Below, piece after piece: positions 49,696 to 59,085 of a stretch of 64,000 nucleotides of DNA. Both the position numbers and the translations under genes were made by a program. Source of the stretch: an uncultured Alphaproteobacteria bacterium (GTDB lineage Bacteria; Pseudomonadota; Alphaproteobacteria; UBA7985); contig CAJQLX010000023.1 of assembly GCA_905479265.1 (NCBI GenBank), forward strand, positions 1-64,000. The letters are read 5' to 3'. The first letter of the stretch is position 1, and every line of letters starts with the position of its first letter. The notes below the pieces were generated by a model. It was given only the letters and a program-made list of their open reading frames with translations, was not told the DNA's origin and made no database searches.

Positions 49696-50490
49696 CTACA
49701 CTGTGATCTTACCTTCGAGATAGAGCACAGCCTGACCGATCAATTCAACCCGGTCCCCCTTGAGGCTGAGTTGCAAACTTCCACGTCGCGCCGAAACTTG
49801 CGTGGCGGTCAGCGTGGTTTTCCCCAACTTTTCAGGCCAAAAAGTCGCCAAAGCGCAGTGCGCAGCCCCGGTAACAGGGTCTTCAGGGATGCCAATATTC
49901 GGACCAAACATGCGGCTAACAATGTCTGTGGTGTCCCCCAGCGACGGATCGCCCTTGGCGGTAATGATGATACTGTCGTGATGCAGGGCTGCGATTTGCT
50001 TGAAATCTGGCTTGAAGGCATGCACGTCGGCCGAGCTTGCCAGCTCATAAATGTTGAACACCTCACCCCCAGCCGCCGCGACACAGGGGAACGGTGGGCT
50101 TTCCACTGGCGCATTGGTCGGCAAAGCCGGGAAATCCATAGCAAACGAATCACCCCGTTGCTCAATCGTCAGAACGCCCGAAGCCGTCATGAAGCGCAAC
50201 TTCGGCTCGGCCCATGCCAACACTGTGAAATACAGCGCTGCCGTCGCCAGCGTCGCATGACCGCAAAGATTGACCTCAACCGTCGGCGTAAACCACCGCA
50301 GGTGAAAGTCTGCGTCATCGCCGGTCCACGGCACGGTAAAGGCGGTCTCGGATAGATTGTTGTCCGACGCAATCCCGCGCAAAACATCATCAGACGGAAA
50401 AGCCTCCATCGGCACCACAGCCGCCGGTGCGCCTGAAAAGGATGCGTTGGTGAAGGCATTCAGCTGGAAGATTCGGTACTCTGTGCTCAC
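49696..50490 (-). CDS. PhzF family isomerase-like protein
   Basis: A 264-aa member of the PhzF/DapF-fold family. The frame is open to 50607, but a GTG at 50490 overlaps the AlaX stop in a GTGA and leads directly into the family start STEYRIFQLNAF. The catalytic glutamate lies in NNLSETAF, and EVNLCGHATLATA and EDPVTGAAHCALA are family signatures. PhzF proper isomerises dihydro-hydroxyanthranilate in phenazine synthesis, but no phenazine genes are here and most homologues have unknown substrates. Confidence 0.9.
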   Translation of the reverse strand: MSTEYRIFQLNAFTNASFSGAPAAVVPMEAFPSDDVLRGIASDNNLSETAFTVPWTGDDADFHLRWFTPTVEVNLCGHATLATAALYFTVLAWAEPKLRFMTASGVLTIEQRGDSFAMDFPALPTNAPVESPPFPCVAAAGGEVFNIYELASSADVHAFKPDFKQIAALHHDSIIITAKGDPSLGDTTDIVSRMFGPNIGIPEDPVTGAAHCALATFWPEKLGKTTLTATQVSARRGSLQLSLKGDRVELIGQAVLYLEGKITV

Positions 50491-51221
50491 GCGGTCGCTG
50501 GCTCCCAATGAATGTTGATCCGGCGGTTTTGCTTGCCCTTTTTCTCCACCTTGCCGATGCGCACCCGGCCAATCTCGCGGGTGTTGGCAACGTGGGTGCC
50601 GCCGCAAGGTTGGAAGTCAACGGCATCCCCGTCTGTCCCAATCCGCACAACGCGGATCAAGCCAGAAGCGTCTCGGGGCGGGGCAACAGACATGGTGCGG
50701 ACCAGCTCCGGCTGCGCGTCCAGTTCTTCGGCTGTGATCGTCGAGGCGAAAACATCGTGCTCCCCCGCGATCAACGCGTTCAACCGCTGTTCGAGCGCTT
50801 CCTTGTCCGGTGCCTCTTCAAGGTCGAAATCAAGGCGCGACTTCTCCGCCCCAATGGATCCCCCTGTAACGCCAGCATCGATACTGGCACACAGCAAATG
50901 CAAGCTCGTGTGCATGGCCATATGCGCAAAGCGACGGTCCCAATCGAGAACGGCCTCGACCGTATCCCCAGCCGCCAATCCTTCAATGGCACCATCACGA
51001 GGCAACAGCACCAGCGCATCATTTTCGCCTTTGATGCAGGTGTTGATTGCCGCGCTCCGCCCATCCTTGAGCGTGACCGAACCGCTGTCGCCCGGCTGCC
51101 CACCGCCCGTGGCGTAAAACACGGACTGGTTCAGAACAATCCCGCCCTCGGCGGTAATGGTCTCAACCCGGGCTTCGCAGGATTTTAGGTACGCATCTTT
51201 AAGAAACAGTTTTTCAGTCAT
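50487..51221 (-). CDS. Alanyl-tRNA editing protein AlaX (trans-editing)
   Basis: A 244-aa free-standing relative of the alanyl-tRNA synthetase editing domain, which hydrolyses Ser- or Gly-tRNA(Ala). The zinc-binding motifs are present: HTSLH at about residues 95-99 and CGGTHVANT near residue 210. The N-terminal glycine-rich TGGGQPGDSG region is also conserved. The open frame extends to 51338, but the ATG at 51221 (MTEKLFLKDAY) is the family start and overlaps the thiD stop by eight bases. It is coupled on the other side to phzF-like. Confidence 0.92.
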   Translation of the reverse strand: MTEKLFLKDAYLKSCEARVETITAEGGIVLNQSVFYATGGGQPGDSGSVTLKDGRSAAINTCIKGENDALVLLPRDGAIEGLAAGDTVEAVLDWDRRFAHMAMHTSLHLLCASIDAGVTGGSIGAEKSRLDFDLEEAPDKEALEQRLNALIAGEHDVFASTITAEELDAQPELVRTMSVAPPRDASGLIRVVRIGTDGDAVDFQPCGGTHVANTREIGRVRIGKVEKKGKQNRRINIHWEPATA

Positions 51222-52053
51222 GATCGTCGTCTCCCTCAAACCAATCGTCTTCGGGCTCAGCACGCTCCAACGGATGCGCATGGTTGATCGGGCCGTGGCC
51301 CTGCCCGTAACCCGGCGCAAGCCGGATGGCGCGATCAACGTAGGCCACGGCCCGTTCGACCGAGCGCTGCATGGTCATCGACTGCGCCAAGCCCACCGCC
51401 GTGGCACTCGCCAGCGTGCAGCCTGTTCCGTGCGTGTGGGGCGTATCGAGCCGCTCTCGACCCAGCCCAATCACCGTTGCGCCGTCTTCTGTGACCAGCA
51501 CATCCGTCATCGCAGCACCGTCCAGATGACCGCCTTTCATCAAAACTGCCTTTGGCCCCATGGCCAGCAGGCGTTCACCGACCGTGCGCAAGTCCGCAAC
51601 GGAGCTGATGCTCAATCCCGTCAGCGCTTCGGCTTCAGGCACGTTTGGGGTGAGCAAGGTTGCGCGAGGCAGCAACAGGTCTACCAATGCCGCCTGTGCC
51701 TCTGGCTGCAGCAGTGCTGCGCCACCTTTGGCCCGCATCACAGGGTCAACCACGATCGGCGCTACGCAGCTTTCCAGCGCTGACACAACGGTCTGAATCA
51801 CCGAAGGGCTGTGCAACATGCCGGTTTTGATGGCGTCAGCCCCAAGGTCGCCCAGCACCACGTCGATCTGCTTGGTGATGAAGTCCTCAGACACACCATG
51901 GATGTCGTGGACCCCCAAGGTGTTTTGCGCTGTCAAAGCGGTAATGGCGGTCATTGCAAAGCCGCCCAAGGCCGTCACAGCCTTGATGTCCGCCTGAATC
52001 CCAGCGCCGCCTCCGCTATCAGAGCCAGCAATAATGAGCACGCGTCCCTTCAC
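51214..52053 (-). CDS. thiD: Hydroxymethylpyrimidine/phosphomethylpyrimidine kinase
   Basis: A 279-aa ribokinase-fold enzyme that phosphorylates HMP and HMP-P in thiamine synthesis. IAGSDSGGGAGIQADIKA at the N-terminus, VDPVMRAKGG, TPNVPEAEALTG and the anion-hole HGTGCTLASA are all present. It is first of a thiD-alaX-phzF run linked by overlapping starts and stops. No other thiamine genes are in view. The C-terminus is acidic (EPEDDWFEGDDDHD). Confidence 0.96.
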   Translation of the reverse strand: MKGRVLIIAGSDSGGGAGIQADIKAVTALGGFAMTAITALTAQNTLGVHDIHGVSEDFITKQIDVVLGDLGADAIKTGMLHSPSVIQTVVSALESCVAPIVVDPVMRAKGGAALLQPEAQAALVDLLLPRATLLTPNVPEAEALTGLSISSVADLRTVGERLLAMGPKAVLMKGGHLDGAAMTDVLVTEDGATVIGLGRERLDTPHTHGTGCTLASATAVGLAQSMTMQRSVERAVAYVDRAIRLAPGYGQGHGPINHAHPLERAEPEDDWFEGDDDHD

Positions 52054-52095
52054 GTGTTTCCCCCTGCGTTGTGTGGTGTGGTTTGGTGGCTGGCG

Positions 52096-53454
52096 CTAAG
52101 CGGCAGACTTTCGCACCGCGTCACAGATCTGATCCACGGCCTTCTCCACGGCTTTAGCGTCGTCGCCCTCGGCCATAACGCGGATCAGTGGTTCAGTGCC
52201 AGACTTGCGAATAACCAGCCGCCCGGATTTGCCGAAGTCTGCTTCCACCGCCTTTATCACGTCTTGCACAGGCTGGGTTTCCAGCGGGTTTGCCCCGCTA
52301 AACCGGACGTTCTTGAGCACCTGCGGCACGGGTGAAAACATGTTGAGCACATCGCTGGCCGTACGGTCCTGCCGCACCATGACGCTCAGAACCTGCAGCG
52401 CGGCAACCATGCCATCACCGGTGGTGGCATAGTCAGACAGGATCATATGACCCGACTGCTCGCCGCCGACGTTCCACCCCAGCGCTTTCATGCGCTCCAG
52501 CACAAAGCGGTCGCCAACTTTGGTCCGCTCAATTTTCATGCCCTCAGCTTCGAGGAAGCGTTCCAAGCCCAAGTTCGACATGACGGTTGTCACCAAGCCC
52601 TCGCCCTGCAAGCGGCCCGTCTCTTTCATATTCAACGTCATCAGCGCCATGATCTGATCGCCGTCGATCACCCGCCCTTGCTCGTCCACAACAATCAGCC
52701 GATCCGCATCGCCATCAAGCGCCAAGCCAATGTCAGCGCCGGTTTCCAGCACTTTGAGCCGCAAGCCCTTGGGCGCGGTTGCGCCGCACTGATCGTTGAT
52801 GTTCAAACCGTTCGGCTCGACCCCAAACTCGATCACATCAGCGCCCAGCTCGTACAAGATGCGCGGCGCGATCCGGTAGGCTGCGCCATTCGCGCAATCG
52901 ACCGCGACCTTCATCCCATCCAACCGCAAGTCGTCGGGGAAGGAGGCTTTGACCAACTCCATATACCGCCCCGCAGCACCATCAAGCCGACGCACGCGCC
53001 CCAACTTGTCGGGGTCGGCCAAGGCAAATTCTGGACCTTCTTGCGCCATGCGCTCAACCGTTGCTTCGATCTGTGATTCGACTTCGTCAGACAGCTTGAA
53101 CCCCTGTGGCCCAAACAGTTTGATGCCGTTGTCCTGATAGGGGTTGTGCGACGCCGACAGCATCACGCCCATGTCTGCGCGCATCGACCGTGTCAGCGCC
53201 GCAACCGCCGGCGTTGGCATGGGGCCAAGCAACAGGACGTCCCAACCGGCACTGGTGAAACCCGACACCATCGCTGGTTCGATCTGATAGCCAGACAGAC
53301 GGGTGTCTTTGGCGATCAAAACGGTGGGGCGGTGGCTCAGGTTCTCCCGAAAAATATGCCCGGCCGCCACCGCGACATCCATCGCGATCCGACTGGTCAT
53401 GGGATGCGCGTTTACGGTGCCTCGAATGCCATCGGTGCCAAATAGCTTAGCCAT
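52096..53454 (-). CDS. glmM: Phosphoglucosamine mutase
   Basis: A 452-aa enzyme that converts glucosamine-6-phosphate to glucosamine-1-phosphate for UDP-GlcNAc, and so for peptidoglycan and LPS. The phosphoserine motif is [16 protein letters not shown] at about residues 100-115, the metal loop DGDADRL is at about 243-249, and the [12 protein letters not shown] substrate loop is at the C-terminus. The N-terminal [15 protein letters not shown] is diagnostic. folP or ftsH, common neighbours, are not adjacent; thiD follows downstream. Confidence 0.98.
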   Translation of the reverse strand: MAKLFGTDGIRGTVNAHPMTSRIAMDVAVAAGHIFRENLSHRPTVLIAKDTRLSGYQIEPAMVSGFTSAGWDVLLLGPMPTPAVAALTRSMRADMGVMLSASHNPYQDNGIKLFGPQGFKLSDEVESQIEATVERMAQEGPEFALADPDKLGRVRRLDGAAGRYMELVKASFPDDLRLDGMKVAVDCANGAAYRIAPRILYELGADVIEFGVEPNGLNINDQCGATAPKGLRLKVLETGADIGLALDGDADRLIVVDEQGRVIDGDQIMALMTLNMKETGRLQGEGLVTTVMSNLGLERFLEAEGMKIERTKVGDRFVLERMKALGWNVGGEQSGHMILSDYATTGDGMVAALQVLSVMVRQDRTASDVLNMFSPVPQVLKNVRFSGANPLETQPVQDVIKAVEADFGKSGRLVIRKSGTEPLIRVMAEGDDAKAVEKAVDQICDAVRKSAA

Positions 53455-53472
53455 AGTTTTTCTCGTAATGCC

Positions 53473-54240
53473 CTAAAATGAATCTTTGCCGGCCCGGATA
53501 TGCGCCAGGAAGGCCACGCCTTCCTGTCCCTTGAAGCCGTGCATTTCGGCGAAAGCTGGGTCATCCGCGCGCAAAAAGGGATTAATTTTCTTCTCCAAGC
53601 CCAAATTCGCAGGAATCGTGGGCATTCCTTCGGATCTCAGCACAGCAACAATCTCTGCATAGCGGCGCAGTTCGGCATTCTGACCATCGATCGAAGCGGC
53701 AAAAGCGACGTTGGTCGCTGTATATTCATGGCCGCAGTAAACCCGCGTTGCATCCGGCAGTTCCCGCAGCTTGAGCAAACCCGGCCACATGTCCGCCGCT
53801 GTGCCCTCAAAGAACCGACCACAGCCGACGCTGAACAGCGCGTCCCCGGAGAACAGCGCCTTATCGCCTTCGGCAAAGAACGTGACGTGACCAGCCGTGT
53901 GACCATAGACGCCCATCACGCGAAAGGTTTCGCTGCCAAAGGCAAAGGTGTCGCCATCAGCCACGCTTTGATCCAAGCCGGGGATCTCTTGGCTGTCCCC
54001 GCCCGGGCCAATCACCGTTGCGCCCGTCGCTGCCTTGAGCGTTTTCACGCCAGCGACGTGGTCGCCGTGGTGGTGGGTGATCAGGATCGTATCAATCTCC
54101 CACCCCAAATCTTCAGCCTTCGCCAGAACCGGCGCAGCCTCGCCCGGATCAACACAAAGAACCTTCCCAGACTCACTGTCTCTGGCCAAGTAGACGTAGT
54201 TATCAGAGAGTATGGGAACAATGTGGATGTCGAGGCTCAT
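53473..54240 (-). CDS. gloB: Hydroxyacylglutathione hydrolase (glyoxalase II)
   Basis: A 255-aa metallo-beta-lactamase-fold enzyme that hydrolyses S-lactoylglutathione to D-lactate and glutathione. The binuclear metal motif is THHHGDH at about 55-61, with further ligands in VYGHTAGH, FSGDALF and CGHEYT. It matches glyoxalase II over the full length, including the C-terminal helical domain with the NPFLRADD glutathione-binding stretch. It diverges from the SAM methyltransferase gene, an arrangement I recall in alphaproteobacteria. Confidence 0.97.
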   Translation of the reverse strand: MSLDIHIVPILSDNYVYLARDSESGKVLCVDPGEAAPVLAKAEDLGWEIDTILITHHHGDHVAGVKTLKAATGATVIGPGGDSQEIPGLDQSVADGDTFAFGSETFRVMGVYGHTAGHVTFFAEGDKALFSGDALFSVGCGRFFEGTAADMWPGLLKLRELPDATRVYCGHEYTATNVAFAASIDGQNAELRRYAEIVAVLRSEGMPTIPANLGLEKKINPFLRADDPAFAEMHGFKGQEGVAFLAHIRAGKDSF

Positions 54241-54325
54241 AGCGGCATCTTCCGTCTTTCGTCATGAGTGATTAACTGACCTTTAACCGACCCAGCCTCC
54301 TCTCGCCATCCTGCACCGGAAGTAA

Positions 54326-55057
54326 ATGGACATAATTGCCACTGATCTGTTGGATTTTTACGCTTCTCCGCTTGGACAGCGCTCGACACAGGTGTTGGGC
54401 GAGCGGATCGCAGGCTGGTGGCCTGATCTCACTGGACAACGCCTGCTCACTTTGGGGTACGCGACACAGCTGGAGGACCACTTGCTGCCGCTCACCCCGC
54501 TTTCGCTTTGCCATTTCATCCCCGCGCGCCTGTCTGGTGTCCTGCCTGCCCACGCCTCGACCCGCCAAGTGCTCACCGATGACACACTGATGCCGCTGGA
54601 CAGCGAAAGCATGGACCGAGTCATCGCGCTGCATCGGCTGGAACATGCCCGACGCCCCGACCGCACCTTTCGTGAAATTTGGCGCGTGCTGAAACCCGGC
54701 GGCAAGCTGATTGTCGTGGTGCCTTCGGCTTTTGGCCTCTGGGTGCGTGTGCCGGGCACGCCGTTTGCCAAGGGTCAGGCCTTTACGGGGCTCAGGCTGG
54801 CCGCAACACTGCATGAGCAGCTGTTTAGCCTCGAACGCATGCGAAACGCGCTTTTCTTCCCGCCGCATTCGGCGTTGAAATGGGCTAGATTACCCACGGG
54901 CGGCGCTCTTATTGCCGAAGCGCAGAAATTTGGCGGCCCAGCTCATCTTGTGCAGTCGCCACCGGCTGCGCTAAAGCAAAGAAAGACCGCCCGGGAAACC
55001 GCCGCACTCAAGACGAAGCAGGAGACACGCAGCCGTGACAACGGACGCTGCCAATAA
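54326..55057 (+). CDS. Class I SAM-dependent methyltransferase (type 11-like)
   Basis: A 243-aa methyltransferase-like protein. Motif I is unusual: LLTLGYATQLEDH in place of the glycine-rich DxGxGxG, though this form is usual for the group found next to gloB in alphaproteobacteria. A later strand has the MPLDSESMDRVIALHRLEH pattern and IWRVLKPGGKLIVVVPS, characteristic of type 11 methyltransferases. The C-terminal 40 residues are basic. It overlaps the chorismate mutase start by 23 bases. Substrate unknown. Confidence 0.8.
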   Translation: MDIIATDLLDFYASPLGQRSTQVLGERIAGWWPDLTGQRLLTLGYATQLEDHLLPLTPLSLCHFIPARLSGVLPAHASTRQVLTDDTLMPLDSESMDRVIALHRLEHARRPDRTFREIWRVLKPGGKLIVVVPSAFGLWVRVPGTPFAKGQAFTGLRLAATLHEQLFSLERMRNALFFPPHSALKWARLPTGGALIAEAQKFGGPAHLVQSPPAALKQRKTARETAALKTKQETRSRDNGRCQ

Positions 55058-55817
55058 AAACGCGGAAGCGGCAGAGCTGGATAAGCTCCGCGCTGAGATT
55101 GACCGTTTGGATCAGGAACTGGTCGAGCGCATTCATGCGCGTTCGAAAGTCGCCATGGAAGTCGGCGAAGTCAAAAAGCGATATTCCGACAATCCGGTGT
55201 TCCTGCGCCCGGGCCGCGAAGCATCCATGTTGCGCCGTGCCGCTGAAAAGCACGGCGATCACCCTTTCCCGGCAAGCTCTTTGCTGCGCATCTGGCGAGA
55301 GATTATTCCTGCGGTGACATCGCTTGAGGGTGATTTGTCCTTGGCCATCGAAGATGACGCCGGCGCCGTTGCGCGCGAACATGCTCAAGTTCACTACGCC
55401 GTCTCGCTCGACCGCGAGCACTTCGCCGACCGCGATACTGTCGCCGACGCCGTTTTGAGCGGCAAGCACACGCTCGGCATCATCCGCGCCGACATCAACG
55501 ATCCCGCTTGGTGGCACCGCGTCACAACGCCCAACAGCGATGGACGCCGACTTCATGTTATCCTGCAGCTGCCGTTTATCGACGGCCCCGTTGGCGGGAT
55601 TCCGCGGGACAAGGCGTGGGTGCTGGCCGCCTTCGCCCCCGAGGCTTCCGGCGAAGACATCACCCGCGTGTTGGTGACGGAAAACGGTGCCATGAAGGTT
55701 GTGGAAATCCAAGGCGATGATACAGCCATTCCCGCTTGGGCTGAAACCAAGGGCTATGCGATGGACCAGATCCACGTCCTCGGCTTCTATCCTGAGGCCG
55801 TACACCTGTCCGCCTAG
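55035..55817 (+). CDS. Chorismate mutase (AroQ type) with extra C-terminal domain
   Basis: A 260-aa protein. Residues 14-95 are an AroQ helical chorismate mutase (LDKLRAEIDRLDQELVERIHAR and KKRYSDNPVFLRPGREA, abridged), converting chorismate to prephenate. The remaining 165 residues are reminiscent of a reduced periplasmic-binding or prephenate dehydratase-like domain (GKHTLGIIRADINDPAWW and KAWVLAAFAPEASG). A TxRF-type prephenate dehydratase motif is missing, so it is probably not a P-protein. GTG start at 55035, with AGGAGA upstream. hisC and tyrA follow, pointing to tyrosine and histidine synthesis. Confidence 0.85.
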   Translation: MTTDAANKNAEAAELDKLRAEIDRLDQELVERIHARSKVAMEVGEVKKRYSDNPVFLRPGREASMLRRAAEKHGDHPFPASSLLRIWREIIPAVTSLEGDLSLAIEDDAGAVAREHAQVHYAVSLDREHFADRDTVADAVLSGKHTLGIIRADINDPAWWHRVTTPNSDGRRLHVILQLPFIDGPVGGIPRDKAWVLAAFAPEASGEDITRVLVTENGAMKVVEIQGDDTAIPAWAETKGYAMDQIHVLGFYPEAVHLSA

Positions 55818-55874
55818 ACCCCTTTGCCCTAGACCCGTAACGTCCACACAGATCAAGCCAGTCAGGAGCTGACC

Positions 55875-56972
55875 ATGTCATCCGGTTTCGACGTCAAAGA
55901 CAGCATTATGCAAATCAAGCCCTACGTGCCGGGCGAGAGCAAGCTGACCACGGACAAGCCCATCCGCCAACTCGCTGCCAATGAGGCCCCCATGGGCGCT
56001 TCACCCAAGGCGATCGAAGCGGCACAGGACTCCGTCGCCCAACTCAATCGCTACCCCGAAGGCGGCGCTGTTGCCCTGCGGGAGAAAATTGGCGAGCGAT
56101 TTGGTTTCCCGCCGGAGCAGCTGATTTGCGGGGCCGGATCGGACGAAATCATCGCCCTGATCTGTCAGGCCTTTACCGGCGAAGGCGGCGAAGTCCTCTA
56201 CTCCCAGCATGGCTTCCTGATGTACAAGATCTCCGCTTTGGCCGCCGGTGCGACGCCCGTTTCTGCGCCAGAAAGCAATCTGCGCATGGACGTGGACAGC
56301 ATGATCGAAGCGATCACAGAGAACACCCGCGTTGTCTTTGTCGCTAACCCGAACAACCCGACGGGCTCCTACTCCACCTTGGCTGAGTTGGAACGCCTGC
56401 ATGCGGCGCTGCCCGAAGATGTCCTGCTGGTGATCGATGCGGCCTATTCTGAGTACGTGGACGCTGACGACTACGACGACGGTTCCAGTCTGGTGGCCAA
56501 GCACCGCAACGTCGTGATGACTCGGACGTTTTCCAAGCTCTTTGGCCTCGCCGCTTTGCGAATTGGTTGGGCCTATGGCTCTGCGGACGTGATCGATATT
56601 CTTAACCGGGTCCGTGGGCCGTTCAACGTCTCTGTCCCCGCGCAAGCCGCAGCGACGGCGGCGTTGGATGATTGGGATTGGGCGATGGATGCCAAGGATC
56701 TCAACAATCGCCTGCTCCCGGTGGTTACCCAGCGCATTCGGGGGATGGGTTTGACCGTCTACGATTCGGTTGGAAACTTCATTCTGATCGACTTCGATGA
56801 TGCAGACCGGGCAGCGGCTGCCGACACGTTCTTGCGGGGCGAAGGCGTCATTGGGCGCGGGGTGGGCGGCTATGGCCTGCCAACCTGCTTGCGCATGACC
56901 ATCGGCACCGAGGAAGACATGGATTTTGTAACCGAAGCCCTGACGCGTTTCATCGAAAGTGAAGGTGCATGA
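55875..56972 (+). CDS. hisC: Histidinol-phosphate/aromatic aminotransferase
   Basis: A 365-aa fold-type I PLP enzyme. The PLP-binding lysine is in TRTFSKLFGLAALRIGW (about residue 220), FVANPNNPTGSYS is the substrate/PLP asparagine region, and NEAPMGASPKAIEA is at the N-terminus. HisC aminates imidazole-acetol phosphate, and many HisC enzymes also act on aromatic keto acids. Position between chorismate mutase and tyrA suggests it also, or mainly, serves phenylalanine/tyrosine synthesis. AGGAG precedes the ATG. It overlaps tyrA by four bases. Confidence 0.95.
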   Translation: MSSGFDVKDSIMQIKPYVPGESKLTTDKPIRQLAANEAPMGASPKAIEAAQDSVAQLNRYPEGGAVALREKIGERFGFPPEQLICGAGSDEIIALICQAFTGEGGEVLYSQHGFLMYKISALAAGATPVSAPESNLRMDVDSMIEAITENTRVVFVANPNNPTGSYSTLAELERLHAALPEDVLLVIDAAYSEYVDADDYDDGSSLVAKHRNVVMTRTFSKLFGLAALRIGWAYGSADVIDILNRVRGPFNVSVPAQAAATAALDDWDWAMDAKDLNNRLLPVVTQRIRGMGLTVYDSVGNFILIDFDDADRAAAADTFLRGEGVIGRGVGGYGLPTCLRMTIGTEEDMDFVTEALTRFIESEGA

Positions 56973-57910
56973 GCACAACCCCAAACGGGCCACTCTTCAA
57001 AAAAGTTGTCATCATCGGAGTCGGTCTTATTGGATCGTCGCTGGCGCACAATATTCGAAAATACGGGCTGGCGGGCGAAGTCGTGGGCGTTTCGCGTTCG
57101 GCTGAAAACCGTGAGAAAATCTTGGAATTGGGGCTGGCACAAAGCGTCTCCGATGACGCGGCACAGGCGGTGCAGGGCGCTGACTGTGTTTTGCTGTGTA
57201 CGGCCGTGGGCGCTTACGGCCCCCTCGCAAAACAAATTGCGGATCATTTGCAGCCGGGGTGCATCATCTCGGATGTGGGATCGACAAAAGGGTCCGTGAT
57301 CCGCGACGTTGCCCCGCATCTTCCCGACCACGTGCACTTCGTGCCGGCACACCCGATCGCAGGCACGGAGCAATCAGGCCCGGCAGCAGGGTTTGAGTCG
57401 CTGTTTCGCGATCGTTGGGTAATCTTGACGCCACTGCCCGATACACCGCGTGAGCCCGTCGACAAGATTGTTGCCCTGTGGTCCGCATGCGGGGCGATGA
57501 TCGATGAAATGGACCCGCTGCACCACGACCGAGTGCTGGCCATGACATCCCACCTGCCCCACTTGATCGCCTACACCATCGTGGACACCGCAGCACAGTT
57601 GGAAGACGACCTAAAATCCGAAATCATCAAATTTTCCGCTTCAGGCTTTCGCGATTTTACGCGGATTGCGGGATCCGATCCGACCATGTGGCGCGACGTG
57701 TTTCTGAACAACAGCGATGTGGTGCTGGACCTGTTGCAGCGCTTTCAGGAAGATTTGGTCAACATGCAGCGTGCCATCCGCAAGGGCGATGGCGCATTCC
57801 TGTTTGACCGGTTCACCGAGACCAGAGACATCCGCCAGTCCATCGTTGACGCGCGCCAGGCGGGGCAGTTCATTCCGACCGAAAGCGATGATGAAGGCGA
57901 AGCCGCTTAG
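56969..57910 (+). CDS. tyrA: Prephenate/arogenate dehydrogenase
   Basis: A 313-aa NAD(P)-dependent dehydrogenase making the tyrosine precursor. The Rossmann loop is IIGVGLIGSSLAHNIR (about 13-28). The catalytic region AHPIAGTEQSGP and the downstream SGFRDFTRIAGSDPTMW motif are typical of TyrA. Whether it prefers prephenate or arogenate cannot be read from the sequence; the class often accepts both. It starts in the hisC stop codon (ATGA) and converges with the DUF2125 gene eight bases past its own stop. Confidence 0.95.
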   Translation: MSTTPNGPLFKKVVIIGVGLIGSSLAHNIRKYGLAGEVVGVSRSAENREKILELGLAQSVSDDAAQAVQGADCVLLCTAVGAYGPLAKQIADHLQPGCIISDVGSTKGSVIRDVAPHLPDHVHFVPAHPIAGTEQSGPAAGFESLFRDRWVILTPLPDTPREPVDKIVALWSACGAMIDEMDPLHHDRVLAMTSHLPHLIAYTIVDTAAQLEDDLKSEIIKFSASGFRDFTRIAGSDPTMWRDVFLNNSDVVLDLLQRFQEDLVNMQRAIRKGDGAFLFDRFTETRDIRQSIVDARQAGQFIPTESDDEGEAA

Positions 57911-57918
57911 GCTTAGGC

Positions 57919-59007
57919 CTAGCCTTCGTCCTCGAAAACATAGGTCCGCGCACCGTTACACAGCTCCCGCTGCGTGAAGGGCTCCACCGACTTGGGCAGA
58001 GCAAACGCCGGAATGGGCTCGCGCGACACGTCCACACCGCGCGCACCGGCATAGAGTGTGAAGATGCTCATCAGCGGGATGGGCACGTAGGACGCACCCG
58101 CGCGCAGCAACGGGCAAATTTGCATCATCAGCCGACCGTCGGGGCCAAACATCGCGTGCGCTGCCACGCGTCCACGCCAGCTTCCCTGCTGAACATCCAA
58201 CACCTCGATTTTGACGTTCCCCCCGCGTGAGATAAACGCGGGCAGCACGACTTGCGAACCAGCAAGCGGGAAGAAAGGCCGGATATTGGCGCGCAGTCGA
58301 ACATGATCAACCGGCAGATCCAGCCCAAGACCCAGCGCACTCAACATCGATTCCGCATTGCCCATTTGCTGCAAGAGAGCCTGATACCGCGCTTGGACCG
58401 CCGGATCATCTGACAAAGCCAAACCGTACGCGTCAACCATCATGTCTCCCGGCTGCACTTCCTCGGCAATGTCCAGCTCAAAGGCAAAGCGATTGACCGA
58501 GAAAATGGGGCGGTCACTGACAGCCAAGCCCGCGCCCTCGCCACGGGTGCTGACCAGCGACAAGCGTCCCGTTCGCGCCGACGGCAGGGGTTGAATGCGG
58601 ATCCGCGCTTGCGCCTGATCAGCCGACAAACGCATCGGCGGCTGCAGCACCGCGACAACGGCATGAGAGCCGGAGTAGTCAACATCCACGGTAAAAGGCC
58701 GGAACAGCGACCAGCGCGCAACAACGCTTTCTTCGGCCTGCCACGTCACCAGCGGATGCTTCAGCGACGGCTGATCGAGCGTGATGGCGTAGCCAAAAGG
58801 ATAGCCGCCAACGGCGCGAGAAGCGAAGTTGAACCGGACCTCATCAACGCTGAATTCGTCCAGCAGCAGCTCATCCACGGCGGACATCTTCGCAGGCTTG
58901 ATCCGGTCCAAAACGGTCTGAATCACCAACAGGCCCACCAGCCACAAGGCGGAATAGAGAACGGCCAGCACAAGAAAAACCCACAAGGATCGGCGGAGCA
59001 GCGTCAT
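57919..59007 (-). CDS. DUF2125 domain-containing membrane-anchored protein
   Basis: A 362-aa alphaproteobacterial protein with one N-terminal transmembrane helix (about 7-30, WVFLVLAVLYSALWLVGLL) and a large periplasmic beta-rich domain. The VSAARAVGGYPFGYAI-like segment of this family reads NFASRAVGGYPFGYAITL. The beta pattern suggests a lipid-transport or AsmA-like fold, which is inference. Function is unknown. It lies between convergent tyrA and divergent chaC-like gene, with 78 bp of promoter space on the latter side. Confidence 0.88.
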   Translation of the reverse strand: MTLLRRSLWVFLVLAVLYSALWLVGLLVIQTVLDRIKPAKMSAVDELLLDEFSVDEVRFNFASRAVGGYPFGYAITLDQPSLKHPLVTWQAEESVVARWSLFRPFTVDVDYSGSHAVVAVLQPPMRLSADQAQARIRIQPLPSARTGRLSLVSTRGEGAGLAVSDRPIFSVNRFAFELDIAEEVQPGDMMVDAYGLALSDDPAVQARYQALLQQMGNAESMLSALGLGLDLPVDHVRLRANIRPFFPLAGSQVVLPAFISRGGNVKIEVLDVQQGSWRGRVAAHAMFGPDGRLMMQICPLLRAGASYVPIPLMSIFTLYAGARGVDVSREPIPAFALPKSVEPFTQRELCNGARTYVFEDEG

Positions 59008-59085
59008 GGTAGTCCCTTCATTTCTGGGGCATATATGCCCATAAGTGCTTCTCTGGAAAACAAATTCTGAACCTATGGTACGTCT

